IMG/VR virus record: IMGVR_UViG_3300032294_001214
Span: 1-36,658 of that record
Reading direction: 5' to 3' (one strand)
DNA: 36,658 bases
Source of the DNA: a virus
Part shown: positions 14,901-23,526 of the stretch, piece by piece
How positions within the stretch are numbered: position 1 is the stretch's first letter
Layout of the letters: every line of letters begins with the position of its first letter
Translations under genes and position numbers: made by a program
The notes under the pieces: generated by a model
Told to the model about the DNA's origin: nothing
Databases searched by the model: none
The model's input: only the letters and a program-made list of their open reading frames with translations

Positions 14901-15964
14901 TTGTAAGCCGCCAGAGCCGTCAGGGTGGCATCGGCTGTTTGAAGGCCGGTGGCCGCAATCGTCGGGTTGCCTGCCGCCCCGTCGCCGTTTGTGATGCTGA
15001 TATTGCTGCCAGCCGTCAGCGTCCGCACCGCCGCCGTGCCTGCGCCTGTCCGGGCAATCATGCCATTCGTGGACAGTGCCGCAATCGCGGCCAGATCAGC
15101 GTCATAGGCTTGCACGTCGGTGCCGATGGCAAGGCCAAGGGTCGCCCGCTGGGCCGTCGTGTCCGCGTCGTCAATAAGGTTGCGGCCGGCCGCCGTGCAC
15201 GCAATTGTTTCAACGTCACCCGTTCCGGCGGTTGAACGCCCGAGCAGCGTGTTCGTGGCTACGTGAGCCAGCTTGCCAAGCGTCACCGCCTGATGCGCGA
15301 TCTTCGCCGTTGTTACCGCGAGGCCGTCAATCTTGCTTGTAGTTACGGCATTGTCGGCCAAGGCTGTCGATGTCACCGCGCCGGCGTCGATTGTCCACGT
15401 GCCGCCGCCGCCGCTGACTGTAATGTCGCCTTTGTCGCCATCCGACACGCCGCCCGGCGCGATGAGCTGGTATCCCGTACCGCCGGCATTGACGCTGAGC
15501 ACCTTCTGGGCGTCTGCCGCCCTGGGCTCGGGCAGGGTGAGGTTCCGGTTTGCCGCCGTGCGCGGCTGCAGGAACGTGCGCTCGAACCGGCTGTCGAGCT
15601 CCTGGACAATCTGCGTGAGCTTGTCGAGCGAGCCCTCGATCGAAGACGGCGGGATGCCGTCGCCGGCCACGTAGTCCGTCGCCTGCGTGCGCGTGACGAC
15701 CCTGTCGATGTGCACCTGCTGGGCTGCCGTCGGGGCCACGGTAAAGGTGACGGTGCCCGAGGCAAAGCCGCCGGCGTCGCTCGTTGGCGTGCCCGACACG
15801 GTGTAGTTGACGCCCTCGACCTGCAGGCTTTCCGCCCCCGTGGCGATCGTGCGCAGGGTGACGATCAGGTCGGAGCTGGCCCGGTAGGGGTTGGGGAACG
15901 GAAAGGCCGTGGTCGTGCCGTTGCCGGTATAGCTTTCGCGATTCGTCGTTGACGCAACAGTCAC
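11924..15964 (-). CDS. Tailspike / tail fibre 2 with beta-helix domain, 1346 aa
   Basis: Residues 1-130 are paralogous to fibre 1 ([38 protein letters not shown]), so both anchor the same way. Residues 140-450 form a fibrous shaft (two NGDG-AGNP repeats). Residues ~518-1020 form a right-handed beta-helix of pectate-lyase type, opening with [20 protein letters not shown] and [11 protein letters not shown]. It may bind or cleave a surface polysaccharide. A ~100-residue domain occurs twice: nested at 708-806 and at the C-terminus (1247-1346). GTG 15964 is the start, supported by alignment with fibre 1. DNA encoding 450-1346 is visibly poorer in GC than the rest of the genome. Confidence 0.85.
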   Translation of the reverse strand: MTVASTTNRESYTGNGTTTAFPFPNPYRASSDLIVTLRTIATGAESLQVEGVNYTVSGTPTSDAGGFASGTVTFTVAPTAAQQVHIDRVVTRTQATDYVAGDGIPPSSIEGSLDKLTQIVQELDSRFERTFLQPRTAANRNLTLPEPRAADAQKVLSVNAGGTGYQLIAPGGVSDGDKGDITVSGGGGTWTIDAGAVTSTALADNAVTTSKIDGLAVTTAKIAHQAVTLGKLAHVATNTLLGRSTAGTGDVETIACTAAGRNLIDDADTTAQRATLGLAIGTDVQAYDADLAAIAALSTNGMIARTGAGTAAVRTLTAGSNISITNGDGAAGNPTIAATGLQTADATLTALAAYNTNGLLTQTAADTFAGRTITGGTAIGVTNGDGVAGNPSIAVNDAELLALAGLTSAADRLPYFTGSGTAALATFTAAGRALIDDASTNAQQATLGMFDCVKPFSNQIDVENTTIDSSIDHIRTAGYYQAGDGGGALYKKSSGTPPGYITSNAGATIWELVGIDVNVNQFGAYADGTNAATTTAAIQAAINHVIARTAGTGGVVRFLAGNYLINAEISIATSAGTPSISNLKIVGAGATGTTIQQGTGTATAHAFHFNGAHAIDSIQYCSVSDLRIVATVTKTAGYGVRNYRCYGNAVERVHMAEVFGGVELNLCSWSRIRYNRMVDLVANGYGLLWEGGVGIFNEYNIIDASSTTGGTATQATSKSTAVTINATRGRITMNSAALAAGASVTFTLNNSSIASTDGLYVAYVSGGTASAYSFTSTSASGSAQITVKNVSGGSLSEAIVVGFFIPAKAGMLYRDTGTSGAVPYTQGGVTRGNQVLRCQYGLQLVSSGSGAVQEWQFFDQNAWDTCTIDCCNIETTTNGELRGIFFVGEWFGTASRFGCYAVATSGNVRNLQFTAPIVKNNGQHGVIFTNCADVLISNPLVTGNSSSSSGTYHGIVFSGNSARINVVGGLSRQSGQFANSQGYGIVVGASVTEYRILNTDCSLNVTGTILADAGASRGSIPIHGNINQLGTQTWNGNATINGTLTVSGSSVSPVTITSTDAGAGSGPFVILDRASASPAANDVLGAFQFYGRNSSAVSTAYGLIDTVVVDATAGSEDARFRLIGKVAGVDIALASFQSNQTEITFGAGGTDQWTLALKPFGAAQGEKSDVCFFGTFTGTGDNGIRRAADITGGFDGGAWGAEVLQFRVGTGASNDARALPTERMRIDGNGNVLVTSIGGLGYGTGSGGTVTQATSRTTGVTLNKTNGSITLVSAAGTATWQSFTVTNSTVAVSDTVILSQRSGTDLYMLEVTAVAAGSFRISFATTGGTTTEQPVFNFAVIKAVTA

Positions 15965-16008
15965 GGTGGGGGCCCCGGCGTTATACCGGCTTGGGGCTAC
16001 CGCAACCG

Positions 16009-16023
16009 TGACTCGCGCTTAAT
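16009..16023 (-). promoter_or_regulatory. ATTAAGCGCGAGTCA element after the gp16-like gene
   Basis: The minus-strand word ATTAAGCGCGAGTCA overlaps the TAA stop of the 834-residue gene and lies about 45 bases before the tailspike start. An identical 15-mer sits at the end of the terminase gene (32450-32464). The 54-base gap here holds no gene. Role unknown; a late-strand regulatory or processing element is possible. Confidence 0.4.
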
Positions 16024-18523
16024 TCACCACCTCGGACGGCGGCAGGATGAACTCCTGCCCCTGCTCGCGCTTGAGCCGCTCCTCCATGCGTCGGAGCGAG
16101 CCGGGGTTGAGAGCCTCCTGGATGTGATACAAAATCAGATAGTCCACCGCAGCCCGCGTGTAGAACAGGTTGATGAACGGGGTGTTCCCCTTCACGAAGT
16201 TGAACGCCTCCACGTCGGGCGCATCGTCGGACTGGCCTGTTACGTAATCGCGGGACTTGTTGAACAAATCACCCGCAGACGACACGTCGCCAAAGAGCGG
16301 GCCCATGGCCGTGTCGAGAAAGCCGCCCCCAAACCTGTTGGTGCGGGCCAGCAGGAAGTCGGCATAAATGCCAAAGCCGCCACCCTGCAGCATGGCCGCC
16401 TGCATCGTGTCCAACCGCGCCGGATCGCGCGGCTCGCGGCCCTTGGCGATGTCCTTGGCCGCCATCGACAGATAGCCAAGCCCCGTCAGCGTAACCATGA
16501 GCTGCGCCATCTGCGAAGCCTCCGAGGCCGGCATCTTGAACACGCTCCCCGGGATCGACCAGAACCGATCCTCTTGCGTGTAGCGCCCGATCACCTTCTG
16601 CACGAACGAAATCCCGTAGGACTTGAACTGCATGACGAACCGGATCGACTCACCCAGAGCCGTGCCAGCCTGCGCGGCTTGCGTCACGTAGAGCTTTTCG
16701 CGGCTTCCGCCCTGAAGGACGGCCACCGCCGAGCGATCGGCGAAGTAGGCGCGAATCTTCGCCTCGACCGTGCGCGCCTGGCGCTCGTCGATGCCGCCCT
16801 CGCGCAGCTTCTCGGGGTTGACGTAGATGCGCCCCTCGAACTCTTCCATCGCGTTGAACCGGATGAGATCCCAGTCGCTGGCCGTCACGTTGTACAGCTC
16901 GAGCACCTGGCGCAACCGCGGCGGCAGGCGCACGAACCCCTCGCCCCTGAGCCGGCCCAGCGTCGCCGACATGATCTCGGACACCGCCCGCTCGCCGGCC
17001 GTCGTCCACTGGCTCAGCAGGTTGAGCTTGAAAAACGCCGTGTTCAGCTTGTTGATCGTGCTGCCGGCGTTGTCGGCCACCGTCACCCGGCTGGCCACGT
17101 CGCGCAGAATTGCATCGACACCAACGCCCACCAGCTCAGCCGCCTCGCGTCGTGCCCCGCCCCCGCCAACCTGTGCCAGCATGCCCGCGAGCTGCTCGCC
17201 GAGCGCGCCGAGGAAATTGCGCCCCTGGAACTGCAGCTCGCTGGCCGCCGTCGCAATATCAGGAAAAGACGCCAGCACAGCGCCGCCGAGGCTTGACTGC
17301 ACCTGCAGGGCCCGTGCCGCTGCCGTGCGTTGCGCCCATTTGACGTCCGACGGGATGTCAACGCTCCCGTCGACAACCGACATCAGACGCTCGGGGAAAC
17401 TCGACATCAGCCGCGTGCGAACCCGATCCGGCGCGGTGCGCGAGCGCTCCCGCAGATCCGTAAGCACCCGTTCGAACATGGCGCCCGGATTGGTACCCAG
17501 CCGCTCGAGCAGGGCCGTCGTGTTGGCCGCCCGCCTGAGGCCCGAGGCGACCGCTTCCATCAGGCTCCCGGTGCCGTAGGCGTCATTGTATTTGACAAAA
17601 GCATCTGAGTCCTTGAAGTGCAGCACGCGCGCCGCGCTCGCCCTCTTGGCGAGATTGGCCGGGCCCTTGAACCCAATGAGCGGCGCCTCGTTGTCAGCCT
17701 TCAGGAAATTGCCCGTCCGCAGCTCGTCGTAAATAAAGCCCAGGAACTCATCGATCGAGCGCGTGTCGAGCGCCTCGTCGCCCGTCAGTTGCACGTCGCC
17801 GAACATCCGCGCGGACAGCAGGGGCTTGACGTCCTCAATCCATTTCTCTTTTCCGGCGCGGCCGATCCTGAACATATCGTGGCTCTGGCTCACGATGTAG
17901 CCATCGATCCGCCGGATGAATGCCCCGTGCGCGTTCTGATCCTGCCGCGCAAGCTCCTGGTATTTGTTGATGATGCCGGCAATCTCGCGCGCTTCCTTCG
18001 AGCCGCTCGATCCCGGCGTGCCGCCCTCGCGCAGCTCCCAAAGCTCCTTTGCAATCTTGTCGTCGAGCAGGCCCTTGCCAAACCCCATGAACCGCGCTTG
18101 CACATATTGCAGCAGGTTGGCCTTGCGCAAATCGTGCACCAGCCCCCCGAAATACTTGCTTTCGTAGCTGCGCGTCAGGGCATCGACCGACAGCCGCCCG
18201 CCCTGAACGCGCTTGTTGCTGCCGGCCAGCATCGCCTCGATGCCAGCCGCGTCGTCGCCGAATTGCGCGATGTCGTCCATGAGCTGGCGATAAACCACCT
18301 GATTGAGCTTGGCATTGCGGCGCTCGATCTTGGCCGCCAGCTCGAGATCCTCGGCCACCGCGTCGGCATCCTTCTGCGTCGCGCGCGCCTCGTCGGTGCC
18401 ACGGCCCTGCCTTTGCCGTCGGCGACGCTTGGCCTCCAGATCAGCCAGCACCTCGTCAATCTCGTCATCGCTGCGGGCGCCCTCATCCTGCAACACACCC
18501 CGCACACACTCTCGCCGTCCCAT
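16019..18523 (-). CDS. Large internal virion (DNA-ejection) protein, C-terminal gp16-like, 834 aa
   Basis: An 834-residue, mostly helical protein. GGAG lies seven bases before ATG 18523, at the end of the preceding gene. It begins with a charged region (DEVLADLEAKRRRRQRQG), then long helical stretches. The C-terminal third (LTGLGYLSMAAKDIAKGREP, TPFINLFYTRAAVDYLI, PGSLRRMEERLKREQ) resembles the end of very large internal virion proteins of podoviruses. Those proteins are ejected with the DNA and help build the channel through the cell envelope. No transglycosylase signature was seen. It probably works with the 581-residue protein upstream as a split version of a longer protein. Confidence 0.7.
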   Translation of the reverse strand: MGRRECVRGVLQDEGARSDDEIDEVLADLEAKRRRRQRQGRGTDEARATQKDADAVAEDLELAAKIERRNAKLNQVVYRQLMDDIAQFGDDAAGIEAMLAGSNKRVQGGRLSVDALTRSYESKYFGGLVHDLRKANLLQYVQARFMGFGKGLLDDKIAKELWELREGGTPGSSGSKEAREIAGIINKYQELARQDQNAHGAFIRRIDGYIVSQSHDMFRIGRAGKEKWIEDVKPLLSARMFGDVQLTGDEALDTRSIDEFLGFIYDELRTGNFLKADNEAPLIGFKGPANLAKRASAARVLHFKDSDAFVKYNDAYGTGSLMEAVASGLRRAANTTALLERLGTNPGAMFERVLTDLRERSRTAPDRVRTRLMSSFPERLMSVVDGSVDIPSDVKWAQRTAAARALQVQSSLGGAVLASFPDIATAASELQFQGRNFLGALGEQLAGMLAQVGGGGARREAAELVGVGVDAILRDVASRVTVADNAGSTINKLNTAFFKLNLLSQWTTAGERAVSEIMSATLGRLRGEGFVRLPPRLRQVLELYNVTASDWDLIRFNAMEEFEGRIYVNPEKLREGGIDERQARTVEAKIRAYFADRSAVAVLQGGSREKLYVTQAAQAGTALGESIRFVMQFKSYGISFVQKVIGRYTQEDRFWSIPGSVFKMPASEASQMAQLMVTLTGLGYLSMAAKDIAKGREPRDPARLDTMQAAMLQGGGFGIYADFLLARTNRFGGGFLDTAMGPLFGDVSSAGDLFNKSRDYVTGQSDDAPDVEAFNFVKGNTPFINLFYTRAAVDYLILYHIQEALNPGSLRRMEERLKREQGQEFILPPSEVVN

Positions 18524-18527
18524 TGCC

Positions 18528-20273
18528 TCACTCCATCATGCAGACGGCCGCGGCCCGGTACATGGCCGCCTTGCCCTCAAGATCCCGCGCCTTCAGATCG
18601 CCCGGCCTCAATGCGGCCTCGTCGCTCGCATCCCACATGCCGCGCGCCTTGAGGCCGTCGATCTGTGCGTCGATGAACCCGACGTCGTCGGCCACCTGCG
18701 CCAGGTCGGCCTCGCCCCGGCTCAGCGCCGCATCGGCCATCCGGCTGAACTCGGCCTGCTCCAACTCCCAGTTGTCGACCCCCTCGACGCGCTCGTATCG
18801 CGCCAGCATCTCGTCGGTGACAGGCTGGGCCAACGGATCCTCTTCGCCTGGCTCCCGCCACACAATCTCATCCGGCTCAAAGTCGGGATCGTCAAAGCGG
18901 TTGCGCTGCTCATTCGCCCGGTACTCTGCCACCTTCATCGCAGCGGCTGCCACGGTGTCCTTGTCTGTCACACCGGCAAGATCCAGCTCCTCCTGGGAGC
19001 GCCCCTTGAGACGCTGCGGCGCGGCCTCGCCATAGGGCATGACGCGCTCGCCGCGCGCCGCCCGATCGATCACGTCATAAAGCTCCGTCAAATCCGTCTC
19101 GCCGGCATCCTTCGACTTGAACCAGCCGTCCTCTGTCAGGCTTTCGCGCAGCGTGTCCGGCCACTTGCCCGACTTGTTGTTGATGAGCCCCGGATACTTG
19201 ATGTCCTTGAGCACCGCCATGATTTCGGCGCCCTCGCGCGTCAGGTTGTTGTCGGCGCCCCGAACTCTGATGCCACCCATGCGCTTGATGTAAGCCAGCA
19301 GATTCGGCACGGTCGTGCGCTCGTCCTCGCCAGCACGCGCCAGGACAACCGTCTCGCGCGCCGATCGCATGGCCTCGTCGTCAAAATCAGGCGCGCGACG
19401 CATGAACTCCGCATCCGTAACGCCGTTCCGCCGCTGCGCTTCTGCAAAAAACGCCGTGTCGGCATTTACCGCCCTGTCTTCCTCGAGAGCCCTTACCGAG
19501 CGCTCGAGGGCGTCCATCTTCACGGGATCCGGCGCAACGCCGGCATAATCGCGCAGGCGCGACGGGTAGGCCAAGTCGAGCGCCGCGCCGCCGATCGAGT
19601 GCAGCCCGCCCCCCATGATGCTGCCGAACACAATGTTGATGAATGAATCGGCCGCGGTGTAGTCGAGCTGCGCGTCGGTTGCGCCCACGTAAATCAGCGG
19701 CTCAAGCACGGCCGCACCGACAGCACCCTCGAGCGCCCCGACGCCGGCGCGAACACCTGCCCGCCCCCACGGGGATGCCGCCTGCTTCAGCCAGGCCGCA
19801 TAACGTGCCTCGCCCACCACGGGAATGAATGCCGAGGCGATGTTGATGGGATCGGCAAAGGATCCGACAAGCCCGCCGGCCAGTGAAGCCGCGCCGGCCA
19901 CAAGGCCCCTTGAGCGCTCAATGGCCTGGTTCTGCTGCGCCTCCCGACGCTTCAGGTACTTGATGGTATTCAGCTCGTAGCGCGAAATCCCGCCATCCTG
20001 AACCTCGATGTCGAGGCCCGTCTCGGCCACCTCCTTGCGCGCGGTCGTGGCATCCACCCAGTCCGTCGCGCCGATGATGCCCTTCATATCCTCGTCGAGG
20101 AACGAATAGCTGCGCACGATGCTGTTGAGAGGGTTCGTGTCTAGTGCCCGCTCGAGGCCGCTGGCAAACGCCTCGCCGGTCGACGCCTCGTAGTCGTAGA
20201 TCGTCCCCAGATCCTCGACGATCGGCGGCCCGACAAGCTGGAAGAGGTTGGGCGTCTCGGGGTTATTTGCCAT
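18528..20273 (-). CDS. Internal virion protein, N-terminal gp16-like half, 581 aa
   Basis: ATG 20273 is chosen; it overlaps the gp15-like gene by eleven bases, and longer frames would run further into that gene. Residues ~105-220 hold hydrophobic helices with small residues (SRGLVAGAASLAGGLVGSFA, DPINIASAFIPVVGEARYA, VGALEGAVGAAVLEPLIYVG), typical of membrane-active segments of ejected podovirus internal proteins. The remainder is acidic and helical. I see no lytic transglycosylase (SLT) glutamate motif. In many podoviruses this region and the next gene form a single protein of more than 1300 residues. Likely role: DNA ejection across the inner membrane. Confidence 0.65.
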   Translation of the reverse strand: MANNPETPNLFQLVGPPIVEDLGTIYDYEASTGEAFASGLERALDTNPLNSIVRSYSFLDEDMKGIIGATDWVDATTARKEVAETGLDIEVQDGGISRYELNTIKYLKRREAQQNQAIERSRGLVAGAASLAGGLVGSFADPINIASAFIPVVGEARYAAWLKQAASPWGRAGVRAGVGALEGAVGAAVLEPLIYVGATDAQLDYTAADSFINIVFGSIMGGGLHSIGGAALDLAYPSRLRDYAGVAPDPVKMDALERSVRALEEDRAVNADTAFFAEAQRRNGVTDAEFMRRAPDFDDEAMRSARETVVLARAGEDERTTVPNLLAYIKRMGGIRVRGADNNLTREGAEIMAVLKDIKYPGLINNKSGKWPDTLRESLTEDGWFKSKDAGETDLTELYDVIDRAARGERVMPYGEAAPQRLKGRSQEELDLAGVTDKDTVAAAAMKVAEYRANEQRNRFDDPDFEPDEIVWREPGEEDPLAQPVTDEMLARYERVEGVDNWELEQAEFSRMADAALSRGEADLAQVADDVGFIDAQIDGLKARGMWDASDEAALRPGDLKARDLEGKAAMYRAAAVCMME

Positions 20274-22623
20274 CTGGTTTTCTGCCTGGCTGCGGCCGGC
20301 GCTCGCGGCCCAAGCGCACCAGCTCGTCGCTGATCCGTTTTCTTTCGGCCTCGCTGACAGGCTTGGGAACTGCCTGCTCAGCCTCGGCACGCCGTGCCGC
20401 CGCTATCAAGTCAGCCTCCCGCACCGGCTCCATCTCGCCATCGGGGCCTATTGCCATTGGCGTGATTTGCGTAATCGCCGGCGCCCGCGCTGCCGCAGGG
20501 GCTGGCGGCGCTGCAGGACGCGGAGCCTCTGCCGGCGGCGTCGTCTTGCGCGGCGCCGCATTTGCCGGCACCCCGGCCTTGCCGGCCAAATAACTGTTGC
20601 TGACAGGCCGCGGGCTCTCACGGTTTATCTTGAGAAGATCATCCCACGTCAGGCGCACCGGCTTGCCGTCCACCATGACGGGCACATTGCGCTCGCTCAT
20701 GAGCTGGATGCCCCCGCCGCCCTCGTAGTTCGTCCAATAGCCGTTGCGCTTGATGGCCGAATGATAGCTGTTGGCCTGCACCTTCGGATCGACGGTGCGG
20801 TCGATGGCCGGCAGCGTCAGCCTCGCCGGGTCGAGGTTGGTGATGGCGATGCTGGCGCCGCTTTCAATGTCGCCGACGCGCCCGCGATACTTCTGCCCCG
20901 GCACAGCAAAAGGCCGGCTGTTGATGTGGCCGAACTCATACCGATCATTGACGATGGCCTTGACGGCCGAGCCGACGGGATCACTATCGCCCAGCGTCAC
21001 GGCGCGCCCCAGGGCCAGCGTCTCGGCCGCATTGATGATCTCGGCCGTCAGCCTCGCGCCGCCCAGCCCGAACGCCTGCCCGAGCGCCTTGATGTCGCTG
21101 TTCGCCTCGACGTCGGTGCGGATTGTCTTTGCATTGTCCCCCGCCGCGCGCTTCAGGCTTTCAATCGTTTGGCGGCTTGACTGGATCAGGATCGACGCAT
21201 TGACGGGATCGTCGATCGTCGCTGCCACCTTGTAGGCCGCCGGCAGATCCTTGGACATCTGCGACAGCACCGAAGGCCACAGCGGCCCGAAATCAGAGGC
21301 CAGCCCCTTCATCGTGTTGTAGGCCTGCTCGGGGTTGGCGCCCGTGATTGTCTGCGCGTAGCTCTTCGCGAGCGACACCGGCAAGGGCTTGCGTGCCGCA
21401 GCCGCAATGCCGGCCGACGCCTGAGCGTTGAAGTTGGCCCGGACGGCCGCCTGCAAATCCGCCGGCGCCTGCGTGCTTTCGAACTTTTGCCAGGCCTGCT
21501 GCACCGCCGGAAATGTCTGGCGCGCATAGGCTCCCGGATCAGATGCCCGCGCGGCCAGGATGTCGTCGGCTCTTTTCCGCATCTCGTTGTAGACATTGGC
21601 CTGGTCGTCATAGCCCGCCTGTCCGGGCGTCGGTTTGGCCGCTTCGATGCGGGCGAGCATGTCTTGCGGCTGCAGTGTCGGCAAGTCGGCCGTGGCCCTG
21701 AACAACTCGACAGCCTGCTCCTGCCGGCGCCTGTGCTTCTCCAGCTCGTCGGGCTTCAGTACCGCCGCCATATCCACGCCCGCCGGCGGCTCGACGCCCC
21801 GGCCCGTCTCGCTCAGGCTGCGCAGATCATCCCGCGCCCACTCCGTCACCGATACCATGGCCTCCTGGCGCATGAGCTGCATGTCGGCCTTGGCCTGCGC
21901 CTCGCGGCGCTTGATCTCGTTCTGTGCCGCATTGACGGCTTGCAGCCGCACGTCGGCATCAAGGTCGCCGAAGTCGCCTTTGTTCAGCCGCTCGAGCATG
22001 GCCTGCGGGTTGCGCTCCAGCTCGCCAAAGACGGCCGACCGAGCAAGGGCGCCCAGTGCCGTCGTCCTGAGCTTGTCAGCCTCGACGGGATCAAAGCCGC
22101 CGGCATCGAGCGAAGCCATGATGTCAGCTTTTGCCCCGTCATGGGCGGACAGATCCATCTGCACCATGCTCGAGAGCTTGTTGACGGACTGCGCAAAATT
22201 GGACGTGCGCAACGCCTGGCGTGCCGAGCTCTCCCACTGGACGGCCGAACCCGCCACCGAGGCGCGTATGTCGGGAAGCCTTGAGCGCACGAACTCGGCT
22301 GCGCGCGGGTTCTCAATGCCCTTGAGGAACTCGCTCGACGCCTTGTCGAAATCCTGCAGCGCCACGGGCGTGAAGCCGTCGGGCGTCTTGACGCTTGTCT
22401 GCAGCTCGCCCAAGCGCTTGGATTGCGCGGCCTTGAAATCCGCCATGCGGTTGAGGCCTTCGACGGCCGCATCCTGCTCGGCAATCTTCGTGAGGTAGGC
22501 CTCGGCCTCCGTGGCGGCGGCATCCAGCGTGCGGCCGGCCATGCCGCCCGTGCGCTGCGTCGGCAGGTTCGTCGTCCCGAGGCCGGGGCCGACCTGCTGC
22601 GTCGTGATCGGAATGTTGCCCAT
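20263..22623 (-). CDS. Internal virion protein, gp15-like, 786 aa
   Basis: A 786-residue protein with a long helical, Ala/Gln/Glu/Arg-rich body (EAYLTKIAEQDAAVEGLNRM, AAQNEIKRREAQAKADMQLM) and a C-terminal region with beta content (VPGQKYRGRVGDIESGASIA, NGYWTNYEGGGGIQL), then an Ala/Pro-rich linker (~695-735). By size, composition and order (after the gp14-like protein, before the gp16-like pair) it corresponds to T7 gp15, part of the ejected core or channel. ATG 22623 overlaps the preceding stop (TGATG). Confidence 0.7.
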   Translation of the reverse strand: MGNIPITTQQVGPGLGTTNLPTQRTGGMAGRTLDAAATEAEAYLTKIAEQDAAVEGLNRMADFKAAQSKRLGELQTSVKTPDGFTPVALQDFDKASSEFLKGIENPRAAEFVRSRLPDIRASVAGSAVQWESSARQALRTSNFAQSVNKLSSMVQMDLSAHDGAKADIMASLDAGGFDPVEADKLRTTALGALARSAVFGELERNPQAMLERLNKGDFGDLDADVRLQAVNAAQNEIKRREAQAKADMQLMRQEAMVSVTEWARDDLRSLSETGRGVEPPAGVDMAAVLKPDELEKHRRRQEQAVELFRATADLPTLQPQDMLARIEAAKPTPGQAGYDDQANVYNEMRKRADDILAARASDPGAYARQTFPAVQQAWQKFESTQAPADLQAAVRANFNAQASAGIAAAARKPLPVSLAKSYAQTITGANPEQAYNTMKGLASDFGPLWPSVLSQMSKDLPAAYKVAATIDDPVNASILIQSSRQTIESLKRAAGDNAKTIRTDVEANSDIKALGQAFGLGGARLTAEIINAAETLALGRAVTLGDSDPVGSAVKAIVNDRYEFGHINSRPFAVPGQKYRGRVGDIESGASIAITNLDPARLTLPAIDRTVDPKVQANSYHSAIKRNGYWTNYEGGGGIQLMSERNVPVMVDGKPVRLTWDDLLKINRESPRPVSNSYLAGKAGVPANAAPRKTTPPAEAPRPAAPPAPAAARAPAITQITPMAIGPDGEMEPVREADLIAAARRAEAEQAVPKPVSEAERKRISDELVRLGRERRPQPGRKPDGK

Positions 22624-23099
22624 CAGTACATTCCCGCCGTGGACTTGCTGGCCGCGCGCTGCCGGCGGGCGTCCTCGCCCCAGCTCGTCAGCATCTTCGA
22701 TCCCGCCCCGGACAAGCCCGCAAGCATCTTCTGCTTGCCCTCATAGGCCGCCATCTTGGCCTGTGCCTTCAGCCCGGCCCGCTCGATCTCGCCCCGGTAG
22801 CGCAGCGTCAGGGCGTCCATTTCGGCATTCTCGGCGTTCTGGCGGATCACATCGACGATCGAGCCCGACGGCGCAATGCCGCGGCTGCCCACCTCGGCCA
22901 CCTGCGCGGCCAGCTCCTGCGCCTGCTGTCGCCTGAGCCGGCCCTCCTCCATCGCGGCATTCATCGCCACCTGGTTCGCCTGCGCGTTCAGAACCTTGGC
23001 GTTGTACTTGCCGGCCTGCATCTCGCCGTAACCCTCGAGCGCCTTGCCGGCGCCGCTCAGGGCTTGCGAGGCCTTGATGAGTTCCTCAATTCCAGCCAT
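22623..23099 (-). CDS. Internal virion protein, gp14-like, 158 aa
   Basis: The start at ATG 23099 gives MAGIEELIKASQALSGAGKA; longer frames would extend into the previous gene. The protein is nearly all helical with heptad-like stretches (AMNAAMEEGRLRRQQAQELA, YRGEIERAGLKAQAKMAA) and a glycine turn (GSRGIAPSGSIVDVIR). This pattern is typical of T7 gp14-type proteins, which form the outer-membrane part of the ejection channel. It overlaps the gp13-like gene by fourteen bases and the gp15-like gene by one. Confidence 0.75.
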   Translation of the reverse strand: MAGIEELIKASQALSGAGKALEGYGEMQAGKYNAKVLNAQANQVAMNAAMEEGRLRRQQAQELAAQVAEVGSRGIAPSGSIVDVIRQNAENAEMDALTLRYRGEIERAGLKAQAKMAAYEGKQKMLAGLSGAGSKMLTSWGEDARRQRAASKSTAGMY

Positions 23100-23526
23100 G
23101 GCCGGATCCTCTCGAGTAGATTGCATATGTGCGCGTCGCACCGTCACGCCCATCGACCTTGATGGCCCCCGTCCATGTCGCACCGATCAGGCGCGTCATC
23201 CGGTGCCCCTGGGCAAACCCCTCCTGCACCATGAAGTCGACGCGCTCGTAAGGGCAGCCCTTCAGCTTCTCGAGGATCGCCCGCACCACACGGATGAAAT
23301 GCCGGGGCCCGATGTCGCCCGCAATGTACATCCAGCCCAGCGCCAGGTGCGGCTTGATTGCAAAATAGCCACCGCAGGCCAGCACATCCTCGCCCCGCAT
23401 GAGGCTCCACGCAGGCCCGAGCCCGATCGCAAGCTCTGCCCCTTCCTGGCTCACGCCCTCATGCGCCTGCGCGCTTTGGAGCCGGATCGTCGCCAGATGC
23501 GCCGGCGTGAACTCGAGGAGCTGCAT
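23086..23526 (-). CDS. GNAT-fold gp13-like protein, 146 aa
   Basis: ATG 23526 overlaps the nozzle stop (TGATG). The 146-residue protein has the layout of the acetyltransferase-like DUF2833/T7 gp13 group: MQLLEFTPAHLATIRL at the N-terminus, a central strand and turn (DVLACGGYFAIKPHLALGWM) and a helix (HFIRVVRAILEKLKG), then a final strand (ATRTYAIYSRG). T7 gp13 is needed for proper internal core assembly but is not known to be an acetyltransferase. The genome order (nozzle, gp13, gp14, gp15, gp16) matches that of T7. Confidence 0.75.
   Translation of the reverse strand: MQLLEFTPAHLATIRLQSAQAHEGVSQEGAELAIGLGPAWSLMRGEDVLACGGYFAIKPHLALGWMYIAGDIGPRHFIRVVRAILEKLKGCPYERVDFMVQEGFAQGHRMTRLIGATWTGAIKVDGRDGATRTYAIYSRGSGHGWN

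Noticed and set aside
11585-15964. Diversity-generating retroelement, known from BPP-1-like phages
   Set aside because: I found no reverse transcriptase gene and no template/variable repeat pair with adenine-directed differences around the fibres or adhesin.
16124-17296. 390-residue plus-strand frame opposite the 834-residue internal virion protein
   Set aside because: Histidine- and arginine-rich shadow typical of the antisense of high-GC genes; no start signal.
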